DNA from: Streptomyces lavendofoliae | Lineage (GTDB): Bacteria; Actinomycetota; Actinomycetes; Streptomycetales; Streptomycetaceae | Reading direction: 5' to 3' | DNA length: 64,000 nt | NCBI RefSeq assembly: GCF_014649735.1 | Contig: NZ_BMTP01000012.1 | Span: forward strand, 62,001 to 126,000 | In this document: positions 1 to 7,982 of the stretch, one piece after another | Layout of the letters: the number at the start of each line of letters is the position of its first letter | How positions within the stretch are numbered: position 1 is the stretch's first letter | Notes under the pieces: model-generated | Database searches by the model: none | Told to the model about the DNA's origin: nothing | What the model saw: only the letters and a program-made list of their open reading frames with translations | Position numbers and translations under genes: made by a program

Positions 1-411
1 GATGTACGCGTCGGGCCACGGGTCCCAGGACAGCGACGGGAAGGCGGTGAACAGGCCGCCGACGGCGAGGGTGCCGAGGAGGGCGCCGCCCGCCATCAGG
101 CCGCGCTCGCGCCAGGTGGCGAAGCGTACGGCTATCGAGCCGTCCTGGCCGCGCTGCCGGCCGCGGGTCCACTGCCACCAGCCCCAGGCGGCGACCACCA
201 TCACGACGACCTGCTTGCCGGCGCTGCCGGTGAGGTGGCCGGCGAAGGCGGCGAAGAGGATGGCGCCGGACAGGAACTGGGCGGGCCACGTCAGGACGGA
301 GCGCCGCCAGCCGAGGGCCAGGGCGATCAGGCCGATCGTGTTGCCGATCATGTCGGACCAGAGGATGTGCTGGCCGAAGGCGGTGAAGGCCTCGGCGTTG
401 AGCCAGTTCAC
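1..411 (-). CDS. ribM: RibM/PnuX-type riboflavin transporter, 3' part outside window
   Basis: Small multi-helix membrane protein of the PnuC/PnuX family, of which the first 137 codons are visible. Hydrophobic helices alternate with short loops (residues about 12-30, 35-55 and 60-75 are clearly membrane segments), followed by the tryptophan-rich WGWWQWTRGR stretch typical of the family. The GTG start overlaps the ribE stop as GTGA, so translation is coupled. In actinobacterial rib operons the PnuC-like gene between riboflavin synthase and ribA/ribH encodes a riboflavin importer (RibM). That position, under an FMN riboswitch, is why I prefer a riboflavin over a nicotinamide riboside substrate. 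The C-terminal half lies beyond the window edge. Confidence 0.82.
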   Translation of the reverse strand, partial: MNWLNAEAFTAFGQHILWSDMIGNTIGLIALALGWRRSVLTWPAQFLSGAILFAAFAGHLTGSAGKQVVVMVVAAWGWWQWTRGRQRGQDGSIAVRFATWRERGLMAGGALLGTLAVGGLFTAFPSLSWDPWPDAYI

Positions 412-1016
412 TGCACGGCCCCTTCGGTCGTGTCGCCGAGCAGCCGCTCGACGTACTTGGCGATGACGTCGACCTCCAGGTTGACCGGGTCGCCGGGCTC
501 CTTGAGGCCGAGCGTGGTCAGGGCGAGGGTGGTCGGGATGAGGCTGATGGTGAAGTGGTCCGCGGCGGCGTCGACGACGGTGAGGCTGACGCCGTCCACC
601 GTGATGGAGCCCTTCTCGACCACGTAGCGGCGCAGGGGGGCCGGGAGGGAGACCGTGACGATCTCCCAGTTCTCGGAGGGGGTGCGCGCGAGGATGGTGC
701 CGGTGCCGTCGACGTGGCCCTGGACGATGTGGCCGCCGAGCCGGTCGCCCACCGCCATGGGCCGCTCCAGGTTGACGCGGGAGCCGGGGCGGAGGGCGCC
801 GAGGCTGGAGCGCTTCAGTGTCTCGGCCATCACGTCGGCGGTGAACTCGCCGTCGGCGGTGTCCACGACGGTGAGACAGACGCCGTTGACGGCGATCGAG
901 TCGCCGTGCTTGGCGTCCTCGGTGACGAGGGGGCCGCGCAGGCGGAAGCGGGAGGAGTCGCCGAGGTTCTCGACGGCGGTGACCTCACCCAGCTCTTCGA
1001 CGATTCCGGTGAACAC
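408..1016 (-). CDS. ribE: Riboflavin synthase, alpha subunit
   Basis: Condenses two 6,7-dimethyl-8-ribityllumazine molecules to riboflavin plus a pyrimidinedione. The 202-residue length is normal. The two tandem lumazine-binding barrels are visible: the N-terminal signature FTGIVEELGEV at residues 2-12 and the second repeat beginning near GGHIVQGHVDGTG. The GTG start is chosen because FTGIVEE must follow the initiator directly and an AAGGAG lies 8 nt upstream, inside the end of ribD. Only 2 nt separate it from ribD, and its stop overlaps ribM by 4 nt. This makes ribD-ribE-ribM one coupled operon under the FMN riboswitch. Confidence 0.95.
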   Translation of the reverse strand: MFTGIVEELGEVTAVENLGDSSRFRLRGPLVTEDAKHGDSIAVNGVCLTVVDTADGEFTADVMAETLKRSSLGALRPGSRVNLERPMAVGDRLGGHIVQGHVDGTGTILARTPSENWEIVTVSLPAPLRRYVVEKGSITVDGVSLTVVDAAADHFTISLIPTTLALTTLGLKEPGDPVNLEVDVIAKYVERLLGDTTEGAVQ

Positions 1017-1018
1017 GC

Positions 1019-2179
1019 TCAGCGCTCCTTGGGTGCGACGGGGAAGGCGGCAGGGCTTTCGGCGGGGGTTCCGGCCGGGGGCGCGGCGGCGGGCGCGACC
1101 GTGGCGGTGACCCGGAGATCGGAGCCGATGCGCACGGTCTCGGTGACGTCGAGCCGCAGCGCTTCGGTGAGGGTGGTGATCCCGGCGTCGGTGAGGGCGG
1201 CCGGGCCCGAGCCGAGGAGGACCGGGGCGAGGTAGCCGACGACCTTGTCGACGGCTCCCGCGGCGACGAAGGACCCGGCGAGGGCCGGTCCGCCTTCGAG
1301 GAGTACGGAGCGGACGCCGCGCTCGTGCAGGGCGGCGAGCAGGGCCGGTACGGACAGACCCCGGGCCGCCCTCGGCAGGCGCACCACGTCCGTCAGGGCC
1401 GTCTCGGCGTCCTCGGCGACGGCGATCAGGGTCGGCGCGGCGTCGTCCAGGACGCGGGCGCCGGGCCGGACGGCGGTGGCCTCGGTGTCGACGACCACCC
1501 GCAGCGGCTGGGCGGCGCCCTCGATGCCGCGTACGGCGAGGTGGGGGTCGTCCGCGCGGGCGGTGCCGGAGCCGACGACCACCGCGTCGGCCTCGGCGCG
1601 CAGCCGGTGGACGTCGGCGCGGGACTCGGGCGAGGAGATCCAGCGGCTGGTGCCGTCCTGGGCGGCGACGCGGCCGTCGAGGGTGGCGGCGTACTTCCAC
1701 AGGACGTAGGGGCGGCCGAGGCGCACGGAGGTGAGCCAGGCGGCGTTGCCGGCCTCGGCCTCGGCCTCCAGGAGCCCGGCGACGACCTCGACCCCGGCCG
1801 CGCGCAGGGTGTCGGCACCGCCCGTGGCCTGCGGGGTCGGGTCGGCGACGGCGTACACCACGCGGGCGACGCCGGCGTCGATGAGCGCCTGGGCGCAGGG
1901 GCCGGTGCGGCCGGTGTGGTTGCAGGGTTCGAGGGTGACGTACGCGGTGCCGCCGCGGGCCAGGACTCCGGCCTGGCGCAGGGCGTGGACCTCGGCGTGC
2001 GGGCCGCCGGCGCGCTCGTGCCAGCCGGCGCCGACCTCGTGTCCGGAGGCGTCGTGGATGACGCAGCCGACGACGGGGTTGGGGCTGGTGGAGCCGAGTC
2101 CGCGGGCGGCGAGCGCGATGGCCCGGCGCATGGCGGCGGCGTCGGCCGCCGTGCCGGTCGTGTCCACTGCGGTGGCCAC
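1019..2179 (-). CDS. ribD: Bifunctional pyrimidine deaminase/reductase of riboflavin synthesis
   Basis: Carries out the second and third steps of riboflavin synthesis: deamination of the GTP-derived diaminopyrimidine, then NADPH reduction of its ribosyl side chain. The N-terminal zinc deaminase has H61-A-E63 and PC86-N-H-x6-C95. The C-terminal reductase begins near RPYVLWKYAATLDGR and contains the SVLLEGGPALAGSF segment. With the GTG at 2179 the protein has 386 residues, typical for the family. An AGGAGGA at 2184-2190 supports this start over in-frame upstream codons that would extend into the leader RNA. First gene of the operon, preceded by a 165-nt leader and the FMN aptamer. Confidence 0.94.
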   Translation of the reverse strand: MATAVDTTGTAADAAAMRRAIALAARGLGSTSPNPVVGCVIHDASGHEVGAGWHERAGGPHAEVHALRQAGVLARGGTAYVTLEPCNHTGRTGPCAQALIDAGVARVVYAVADPTPQATGGADTLRAAGVEVVAGLLEAEAEAGNAAWLTSVRLGRPYVLWKYAATLDGRVAAQDGTSRWISSPESRADVHRLRAEADAVVVGSGTARADDPHLAVRGIEGAAQPLRVVVDTEATAVRPGARVLDDAAPTLIAVAEDAETALTDVVRLPRAARGLSVPALLAALHERGVRSVLLEGGPALAGSFVAAGAVDKVVGYLAPVLLGSGPAALTDAGITTLTEALRLDVTETVRIGSDLRVTATVAPAAAPPAGTPAESPAAFPVAPKER

Positions 2180-2282
2180 CGGGTCCTCCTGCCTCTTCGG
2201 GCGCGGACTCCGGGGCCTGTCGATGACGACAAAGAGCGGGAAGGACACCACCGCACACGGGGACGCGAAGCCGGGCCGCACG

Positions 2283-2302
2283 GGTCGCCGGAATCGGCGA
2301 CC
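2283..2302 (-). other. Perfect stem-loop in ribD leader, candidate riboswitch expression platform
   Basis: An 8-bp perfect stem (GGTCGCCG / CGGCGACC) closed by a 4-nt loop, about 43 nt downstream of the aptamer and 103 nt before the ribD start. There is no U-tract after it, so it could act in attenuation or simply as leader structure. Seen directly; the function is inferred. Confidence 0.45.
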
Positions 2303-2344
2303 AGCGGGCATACGGCCGGTCGCCCCCTGGTGGGGTCACCCGCC

Positions 2345-2471
2345 GCGCACTGCCTCCCATCCGGACTTTAACCGTCGGTCCAGGAATTTCACCTGGTCAA
2401 CCGGCCACTGGATGCGGCCGGGTCGCGGACTGTAACCGCCGGTTCGGAATTGCACCGACCCCGGAGTGCGC
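2345..2471 (-). promoter_or_regulatory. FMN riboswitch (RFN element)
   Basis: On the minus strand the conserved blocks of the FMN aptamer appear in order. First comes GGGGTCGGTGCAATTCCGAA, then CCGGCGGTTACAGTCCGCGA, then CAGGTGAAATTCCTGGACCG, and finally CGACGGTTAAAGTCCGGATG running into GGAGG. The two ends pair as P1 (GCGCACT at the 5' end with AGTGCGC at the 3' end). FMN binding should repress ribD-ribE-ribM. Confidence 0.96.
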
Positions 2472-2564
2472 TGCTGCTGATACAGGGCCAGTGTGCCACG
2501 CCGGGTGGTCACCCATGCGGGCGAAGACTGTGTCCTGCCTCACATGATCACCGGACGCATCAAG

Positions 2565-2598
2565 TGGTCCAGACCTATTGACCGCTTGGTCTAGTCCT
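2565..2598 (+). promoter_or_regulatory. Tandem chitinase-promoter repeats (DasR-type sites)
   Basis: Two 12-bp repeats with a 22-bp period: TGGTCCAGACCT at 2565-2576 and TGGTCTAGTCCT at 2587-2598. Such pairs are a known feature of Streptomyces chitinase promoters, mediating chitin induction and glucose repression, and each copy resembles the DasR element centred on TGGTC-N-AGACC. They lie about 120 nt upstream of the chitinase start, consistent with overlap of the promoter. Confidence 0.8.
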
Positions 2599-2716
2599 TT
2601 TAATGTCTGCGTCACCTCCACGGAGACGGCCCGCCGGGTGTGCGCACGCCAGGGCTGAACACGACCCATCCCCTTGTCAGTTGTGTGCCCCTCAGCCTCC
2701 CCAGGAGGAACCGACC

Positions 2717-5059
2717 GTGCTGTCCCCCACGCACCGACGAGCCACCCTGCTCGCGTCCGGCGTCGCCGCCGCCGGTCTGCTGCTCGGCTCGCTCACCGGT
2801 GGCGTCTCCCACGCCGCCACCGACCACGAGTCCTGTCGCCCCGACGGCCTGTACAAGACCGCCGGCGTCGACGTCCCGTACTGCTCGGCCTACGACACCG
2901 AGGGCCGCGAGAAGATGGGCGCCGACCACCAGCGCCGCGTCATCGGCTACTTCACCGGCTGGCGCACCGGCAAGGACGGCACGCCCGCCTACCTCGCGTC
3001 GAACATCCCGTGGAACAAGGTCACCCACATCAACTACGCCTTCGGCCACATCGACTCCGGCAACCGGCTGTCGGTCGGCGCCGACGGCCCGAACAACGCC
3101 GCGACCGGCATGACCTGGCCGGGCGTCGCGGGCGCCGAGATGGACCCCGCGTACGGCTACAAGGGGCACTTCAACCTGCTCAACAAGTTCAAGAAGCAGC
3201 ACCCGGACGTCAAGACCCTGATCTCGGTGGGCGGCTGGGCCGAGACCGGCGGGTACTTCGACGACAGCGGCAAGCGCGTCAACTCCGGCGGCTTCTACTC
3301 GATGGCCACCAACGCCGACGGCTCGGTCAACCAGGCGGGGATCGACACCTTCTCCGACTCGGCGGTCGCCTTCATCAAGAAGTACGGGTTCAACGGCGTC
3401 GACATCGACTACGAGTACCCGACCTCCATGAAGGACGCGGGCAACCCGCTCGACTACCCCCTCTCCAACGCCCGCCGCGCGGGGCTCGTCAAGGGCTACG
3501 CGGCGCTGATGAAGACCCTGCGCGAGAAGCTGGACCGGGCGGGCGCGGCCGACGGCAGGCACTACATGCTGACCGTCGCGGCCCCCTCCTCCGGCTACCT
3601 GCTGCGCGGCATGGAGACCTTCCAGGTCCAGAAGTACCTGGATTACGTCAACATCATGTCGTACGACCTGCACGGCGCCTGGAACGAGTACGCCGGTCCC
3701 AACGCCTCGCTCTTCGACGACGGCAAGGACGCGGAGCTGGCGGCGGCGAACGTCTACGGCAGCCAGCAGTACGGCGGCATCGGCTACCTCAACACCGACT
3801 GGGCCTACCACTACTTCCGCGGCTCCATGCCGGCCGGGCGCATCAACATCGGCCTGCCGTACTACACCCGCGGCCACAAGAACGTGCAGGGCGGGACGGA
3901 CGGCCTGTGGGGCAAGGCGACGGCGACCACCTGCCCGGCCGGGTCGGGCCTGACCAAGTGCGGTGACGGCGCGGTCGGCATCGACAACCTGTGGCACGAC
4001 AAGGACGACAACGGCAAGGAGTCGCCGGCCGGCTCCAACCCGATGTGGCACGCCAAGAACCTGGAGAAGGGCGTCCTCGGCGACTACCTGCCGAAGTACG
4101 GCTTCGGCGCGGACACCCGGCTGACCGGCACCTACGCCCGCCGTTACGACTCCACGCTGGTCGCACCGTGGTTGTGGAACGCGGAGAAGAAGGTCTTCCT
4201 GTCGACCGAGGACGAGCAGTCGGTGGCCCGCAAGGCCGACTACGTGGTCGACAAGGGCATCGGCGGCACGATGGTCTGGGAGCTGGCCGGAGACTACGGC
4301 TGGAACGCGGCCAAGGGGCAGTACGAGCCCGGCTCCACGCTCACCTCGCTGATGTACGACAAGTTCAGGACGGCCACGCCGTACGGCGCGAAGGTCTCGA
4401 ACAAGGCCCTGCCCACCAAGGCGGTGAACATCGGGGTCGAGTTCGGCGAGTTCAAGCTCGGCGACTCCAACTACCCGATTACCCCGAAGGTGAAGATCAC
4501 CAACAACACCAGGACCACCCTGCCGGGCGGCACGGAATTCCAGTTCGACTACTCCACGGCGGCCCCCGGCAACGCCTCGGACCAGTCCGGCTTCGGGACC
4601 AAGGTGATCAGCAGCGACCACACCGGCGGCAACGTGGGCGGGCTGAAGGGCGACTTCCACCGCGTCTCGCTGAAGCTGCCCGCGTGGCAGACGCTGGCGC
4701 CGGGCGCGTCGGTGGAGTTGTCCTTCAACTACTACCTGCCGGTGTCCACCCCGTGGAACTGGACGGTGAACATCGGCGGCACCACGTACGCGCTCGCCGG
4801 TGACCTGGCCCGGGGCACCACGGTGGTGGAGCCGGGCACGAACCCGTCGCCGTCGCCGGACCCGACGAACCCGACTCCCACCCCCACGCCGACTCCCGGC
4901 GCGTGCGCCGCGCCCGCGTGGAGCCCGGCCACGGAGTACGGCTCCGGCTCCACGGTGTCCCACACCTCCCGCACCTGGAAGGCGAAGTGGTGGACCAAGG
5001 GCGAGGAGCCCGGCACCACCGGCCAGTGGGGTGTCTGGCAGGACCTCGGCGCCTGCTGA
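2717..5059 (+). CDS. Secreted GH18 chitinase with C-terminal chitin-binding domain
   Basis: Endo-acting chitin hydrolase exported by a Sec/Tat-like signal (residues about 1-36, Arg-Arg near the start and a cleavage site after VSHA). The GH18 barrel spans about 70-570, with SVGGW at 170-174 and the catalytic motif FNGVDIDYE at 225-233, where E233 is the proton donor. The first Asp of the usual DGxDxDxE is Asn226. A beta-rich module follows (about 575-720), then a Pro/Thr linker and a 50-residue CBM5/12 ending WQDLGAC. GTG at 2717 has AGGAGG 8 nt upstream. The 780-residue length, neighbours and promoter repeats suggest the counterpart of S. coelicolor ChiI. Likely induced by chitin through DasR. 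Confidence 0.93.
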   Translation: MLSPTHRRATLLASGVAAAGLLLGSLTGGVSHAATDHESCRPDGLYKTAGVDVPYCSAYDTEGREKMGADHQRRVIGYFTGWRTGKDGTPAYLASNIPWNKVTHINYAFGHIDSGNRLSVGADGPNNAATGMTWPGVAGAEMDPAYGYKGHFNLLNKFKKQHPDVKTLISVGGWAETGGYFDDSGKRVNSGGFYSMATNADGSVNQAGIDTFSDSAVAFIKKYGFNGVDIDYEYPTSMKDAGNPLDYPLSNARRAGLVKGYAALMKTLREKLDRAGAADGRHYMLTVAAPSSGYLLRGMETFQVQKYLDYVNIMSYDLHGAWNEYAGPNASLFDDGKDAELAAANVYGSQQYGGIGYLNTDWAYHYFRGSMPAGRINIGLPYYTRGHKNVQGGTDGLWGKATATTCPAGSGLTKCGDGAVGIDNLWHDKDDNGKESPAGSNPMWHAKNLEKGVLGDYLPKYGFGADTRLTGTYARRYDSTLVAPWLWNAEKKVFLSTEDEQSVARKADYVVDKGIGGTMVWELAGDYGWNAAKGQYEPGSTLTSLMYDKFRTATPYGAKVSNKALPTKAVNIGVEFGEFKLGDSNYPITPKVKITNNTRTTLPGGTEFQFDYSTAAPGNASDQSGFGTKVISSDHTGGNVGGLKGDFHRVSLKLPAWQTLAPGASVELSFNYYLPVSTPWNWTVNIGGTTYALAGDLARGTTVVEPGTNPSPSPDPTNPTPTPTPTPGACAAPAWSPATEYGSGSTVSHTSRTWKAKWWTKGEEPGTTGQWGVWQDLGAC

Positions 5060-5074
5060 CGCGGTGACCAGGAC

Positions 5075-5118
5075 GGGCCCCGGCGGCGTGGTAACGGCCC
5101 TTGCCGCCGCCGGGGCCC
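5075..5118 (+). terminator. Terminator of chitinase gene
   Basis: Perfect 14-bp inverted repeat (5075-5088 and 5105-5118, GGGCCCCGGCGGCG and its complement) with a 16-nt loop, 15 nt after the stop codon. There is no long U-tract, as is usual in Streptomyces. Confidence 0.75.
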
Positions 5119-5262
5119 TTCGGCACGCCCGCCGCGAGGGTCTGCCGGCGGACCCCTCCGCCCCCCGGCGGCGGCTGCGCGGCGGCGGCCACGCGGCGGC
5201 GCGGCGGGCGGGCGCCCAAGGCGGGGGCCACCGTCGCGGCAGGGCGGCGGCAGGCGCGGCGC

Positions 5263-6429
5263 CTATGGGGCGAACAGTTCGTCCTGGGCCGCGTCGCGGA
5301 CCGTCAGCAGGGCGCCCCGCAGGACCGCCGCGCCGCCCAGCGCGGTCGCCCGCACCTCCGTACGCAGCGGCGACAGCGTGGCCAGCCGCGCCTCGACGCG
5401 GGCGGCCAGCCCGGCGCCGCCCGCGTGGCCGATCTCGCCCCCCAGCACCACGCACCCCGGGTCGAGCACCGCGCTGACGGCCGCCGCCCCGAGGGCCACG
5501 CGACCGGCGAGGGCGTCCAGGAAGTCGTCCGCCCCCGCCTCCAGGGCCATGCGCACGGCCACCGCCCCCGCCGCCTCCTCGCCCCGGTCGTCGCCGGCCT
5601 CGATGCCGTACCCCGCCGCCAGCGCGCGGATCGCCGACGAGCCGGCCAGCGCGTGGAACCCGCCGTCGCAGCCGGTCGCCGACGGCAGGCCGCCCGTCCC
5701 CGGCACGGGGAGGAACCCGATCTCGCCGGCACCGCCGGACGCGCCGCGCCGCAGCCTGCCGTCCAGCAGGACCGCCGCGCCGACGCCATGGCCGAGCCAC
5801 AGCAGCACGAAGGTGTCACGGTCGCGGGCGGCGCCCTCGCGCTGCTCCGCCACGGCCGCGAGGTTCGTCTCGTTCTCCACGAGCACGGCCGCGGGCAGCC
5901 GCTCGTGGAGGACCGCGACGAGTCGCCGGTGCCAGGCGGGCAGGCCCGTCGAATCGCGCAGTTCGCCGGTGGCCGGGTCGATCAGGCCGGGCGCACCGAT
6001 CCCGACGCTGTGCAGCCGCCGTACGCCCGCCTCGGCGACGGTCCGCTCCAGCAGCGCCACCGCGCGCTCCAGCGCGGGCCCGTCGCTGTGCTCCTCCATG
6101 GGCAGGGACGCCTCGGCGAGCGTGCCGCCCACCAGGTCGGTGACGACCACGGAGAGGCTGGTGGTGCGGACGTCGAGGGCGGCCAGGTGCGCCCGGTCGG
6201 CGACGATCCCGTACAGCCGGGCGTTGGGGCCGCGCCGCTCGGCGCCCGACTCCCCGACCACCCGCACGAGGCCGGAGTCCTGGAGCCGTTCGACGAGGTC
6301 GGCGACGGTGGGCCGGGACAGACCGGTCAGGGTCTTGAGCTGGCCTGCCGTCAACGGCCCCTGGTCCTGGAGGAGTCGCAGGGCGAGCCGGTCGTTGATG
6401 GCCCGTGCGGTGCTGGGCGATGCGGGCAT
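5263..6429 (-). CDS. ROK-family transcriptional regulator
   Basis: Winged-helix regulator fused to a sugar-kinase-like ROK domain. The N-terminal HTH is at about residues 15-60 (QLKTLTGLSRPTVADLVERL). The ROK fold follows with a phosphate-binding GIGAPGLID near 145 and the ENETNLAA and GGAGEIGFLPV segments. The CxCGxxGC zinc motif of NagC/Mlc is reduced to a lone Cys in TGCDGG, so sugar sensing may differ. The gene is divergent from the MFS transporter and the shared 97-bp spacer carries a perfect palindrome, so it probably represses that transporter and itself. The effector sugar cannot be read from the sequence. Confidence 0.9.
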   Translation of the reverse strand: MPASPSTARAINDRLALRLLQDQGPLTAGQLKTLTGLSRPTVADLVERLQDSGLVRVVGESGAERRGPNARLYGIVADRAHLAALDVRTTSLSVVVTDLVGGTLAEASLPMEEHSDGPALERAVALLERTVAEAGVRRLHSVGIGAPGLIDPATGELRDSTGLPAWHRRLVAVLHERLPAAVLVENETNLAAVAEQREGAARDRDTFVLLWLGHGVGAAVLLDGRLRRGASGGAGEIGFLPVPGTGGLPSATGCDGGFHALAGSSAIRALAAGYGIEAGDDRGEEAAGAVAVRMALEAGADDFLDALAGRVALGAAAVSAVLDPGCVVLGGEIGHAGGAGLAARVEARLATLSPLRTEVRATALGGAAVLRGALLTVRDAAQDELFAP

Positions 6430-6465
6430 GACGTGATCCTCTCAGAACTCGTCGCATCAACTTAC

Positions 6466-6486
6466 TATCAGGCAGGGTTCCTGATA
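6466..6486. promoter_or_regulatory. Palindromic operator between ROK regulator and MFS gene
   Basis: TATCAGG-N7-CCTGATA, a perfect 7+7 inverted repeat in an AT-rich patch, unusual against the surrounding GC content. It resembles the ROK-family operator form with TTA/TAA edges around AGG/CCT cores. It lies 37 nt from the regulator start and 41 nt from the transporter start. Confidence 0.75.
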
Positions 6487-6526
6487 ATTTACCGCCACCG
6501 CACGTTTCCACGACCGGGGAGGGCCC

Positions 6527-7738
6527 GTGGCACAGGACATGGTCTTCGACAGGGGGCGGCTGAGGCGGGCCCGGTTCGCCGTGGCCGCCGTGTTCTGCGT
6601 GCACGGCGCCGTGACCGGCAGCTTCGCCACCCGTATCCCCTGGATCCAGGACCACGCCGGGGTCGGCGCGGGCCAGCTGGGTCTCGCGCTGGCCTTCCCC
6701 GCGCTCGGGGCGTCGGTCGCGATGCCGCTGGCGGGCGCGGTCAGCCACCGCTTCGGCGCCCGCTCGGCGCTGCGCGGACTGCTCGCGCTGTGGACGCTCT
6801 CGCTGGTGCTGCCCGCCCTCGCCCCCAACGTGTACACCCTGTGCGGCGCGCTGTTCGTGTACGGGGCCAGCGCCGGCATGTCCGACGTGGCCATGAACGC
6901 GCTGGGCGTCGAGGTGGAGAACCGGCTCGACAAGTCGATCATGTCCAGCCTGCACGGCATGTGGAGCGCCGGGGCGCTGATCGGATCGGCCACCGGCACG
7001 CTCGCCGCCCACCTGGGCACCGACGCCCGGCTGCACCACGTGACCGCCGCGCTGGTGCTCACCGTCCTGGGCCTGTTGTTCTGCCGGGGCGTACTGGACC
7101 TGCGCAGCGCCCCGGACGAGGAGCCGCCGCCCCGGTTCGCCCTGCCGCCCAGGTCCGCCCTGGTGATCGGGGCGATCGGGTTCTGCGGGGTGTTCGCGGA
7201 AGGCGCCAGCCTGGACTGGTCGGCCGTCTACCTGCGCGACGAGCTGGGTACGTCGGCGGGCCTGGCGGCCGCGTCGACCACCGCGTTCGCCCTGACCATG
7301 GCGGTGGCCCGGCTGGTGGGCGACAAGGTCGTGGACCGGTTCGGCGCGGTGCGGACGGTACGGGTCGGGGGCTTCGCGGCCACGGCGGGCGGCGTCCTGG
7401 TGGTCGTCGCTCCGCACCCGGCGGGCGCCTTGGCGGGCTTCGGGCTGCTCGGGCTGGGCGTCGCCGTCGTCGTACCGCTGGCCTTCGCGGCGGCCGGGCG
7501 CAGCGGGCCGAACCCGAGCCAGGCCATCGCGGGCGTCGCGACCATCACGTACACCTCGGGTCTCATCGCCCCCTCGGCCATCGGCGGCGTGGCCGACGTG
7601 ACGTCCCTGACCGTGTCGTTCGGTCTGGTCACCCTCCTCGCCTTCTGCCTGGTCCTCGGCGCGGGCGTGCTGCGCACGGGCGACCGCGTGACCCGTACGG
7701 CCACGGGCGCGGTGCCGGCCGGGAAGAACTCCCGCTGA
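6527..7738 (+). CDS. MFS transporter
   Basis: Major facilitator superfamily permease of 403 residues with about 12 membrane helices and a short loop after helix 6 (LRSAPDEEPPPRFALPP). It resembles the YbjJ/FucP-like sugar or drug MFS group, with FATRIPWIQDHAGV between helices 1 and 2 and the SDVAMNALGVEVE segment of that group. The GTG start has GGGGAGG 4 nt upstream. It is divergent from the ROK regulator gene, so sugar-responsive control through the palindrome between them is likely. The substrate is unknown; uptake of a carbohydrate is the most natural reading of the ROK pairing, but efflux cannot be excluded. Confidence 0.85.
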   Translation: MAQDMVFDRGRLRRARFAVAAVFCVHGAVTGSFATRIPWIQDHAGVGAGQLGLALAFPALGASVAMPLAGAVSHRFGARSALRGLLALWTLSLVLPALAPNVYTLCGALFVYGASAGMSDVAMNALGVEVENRLDKSIMSSLHGMWSAGALIGSATGTLAAHLGTDARLHHVTAALVLTVLGLLFCRGVLDLRSAPDEEPPPRFALPPRSALVIGAIGFCGVFAEGASLDWSAVYLRDELGTSAGLAAASTTAFALTMAVARLVGDKVVDRFGAVRTVRVGGFAATAGGVLVVVAPHPAGALAGFGLLGLGVAVVVPLAFAAAGRSGPNPSQAIAGVATITYTSGLIAPSAIGGVADVTSLTVSFGLVTLLAFCLVLGAGVLRTGDRVTRTATGAVPAGKNSR

Positions 7739-7982
7739 GGGGCGACCGGCGGGCCCGGCGGCAGGGCGGCCGGGCGGCGTTGGCGGGGGCGGTGGGCCGG
7801 AGGGGACGCGGCCGGGGCCGGAGACGGCCGCGACCGGGGGCGTGGGCGGCGGCGAAGCGCCGCCACGGAGCGGCCGGCGCGTACGAGTGTCGGATTACCA
7901 TGGCGCCTGGTCTTTTTCGGCCGCTCCCGGCCGGGACCCGGCCGCGCGGCCGGCCCGAACCGGAGAAGTGGAGCCACCCCCT

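Noticed and set aside
2612..5800. Very long minus-strand open frame opposite the chitinase and ROK genes
   Set aside because: Low-complexity Gly/Arg/Val translation without family similarity, a shadow of GC-rich coding on the other strand.
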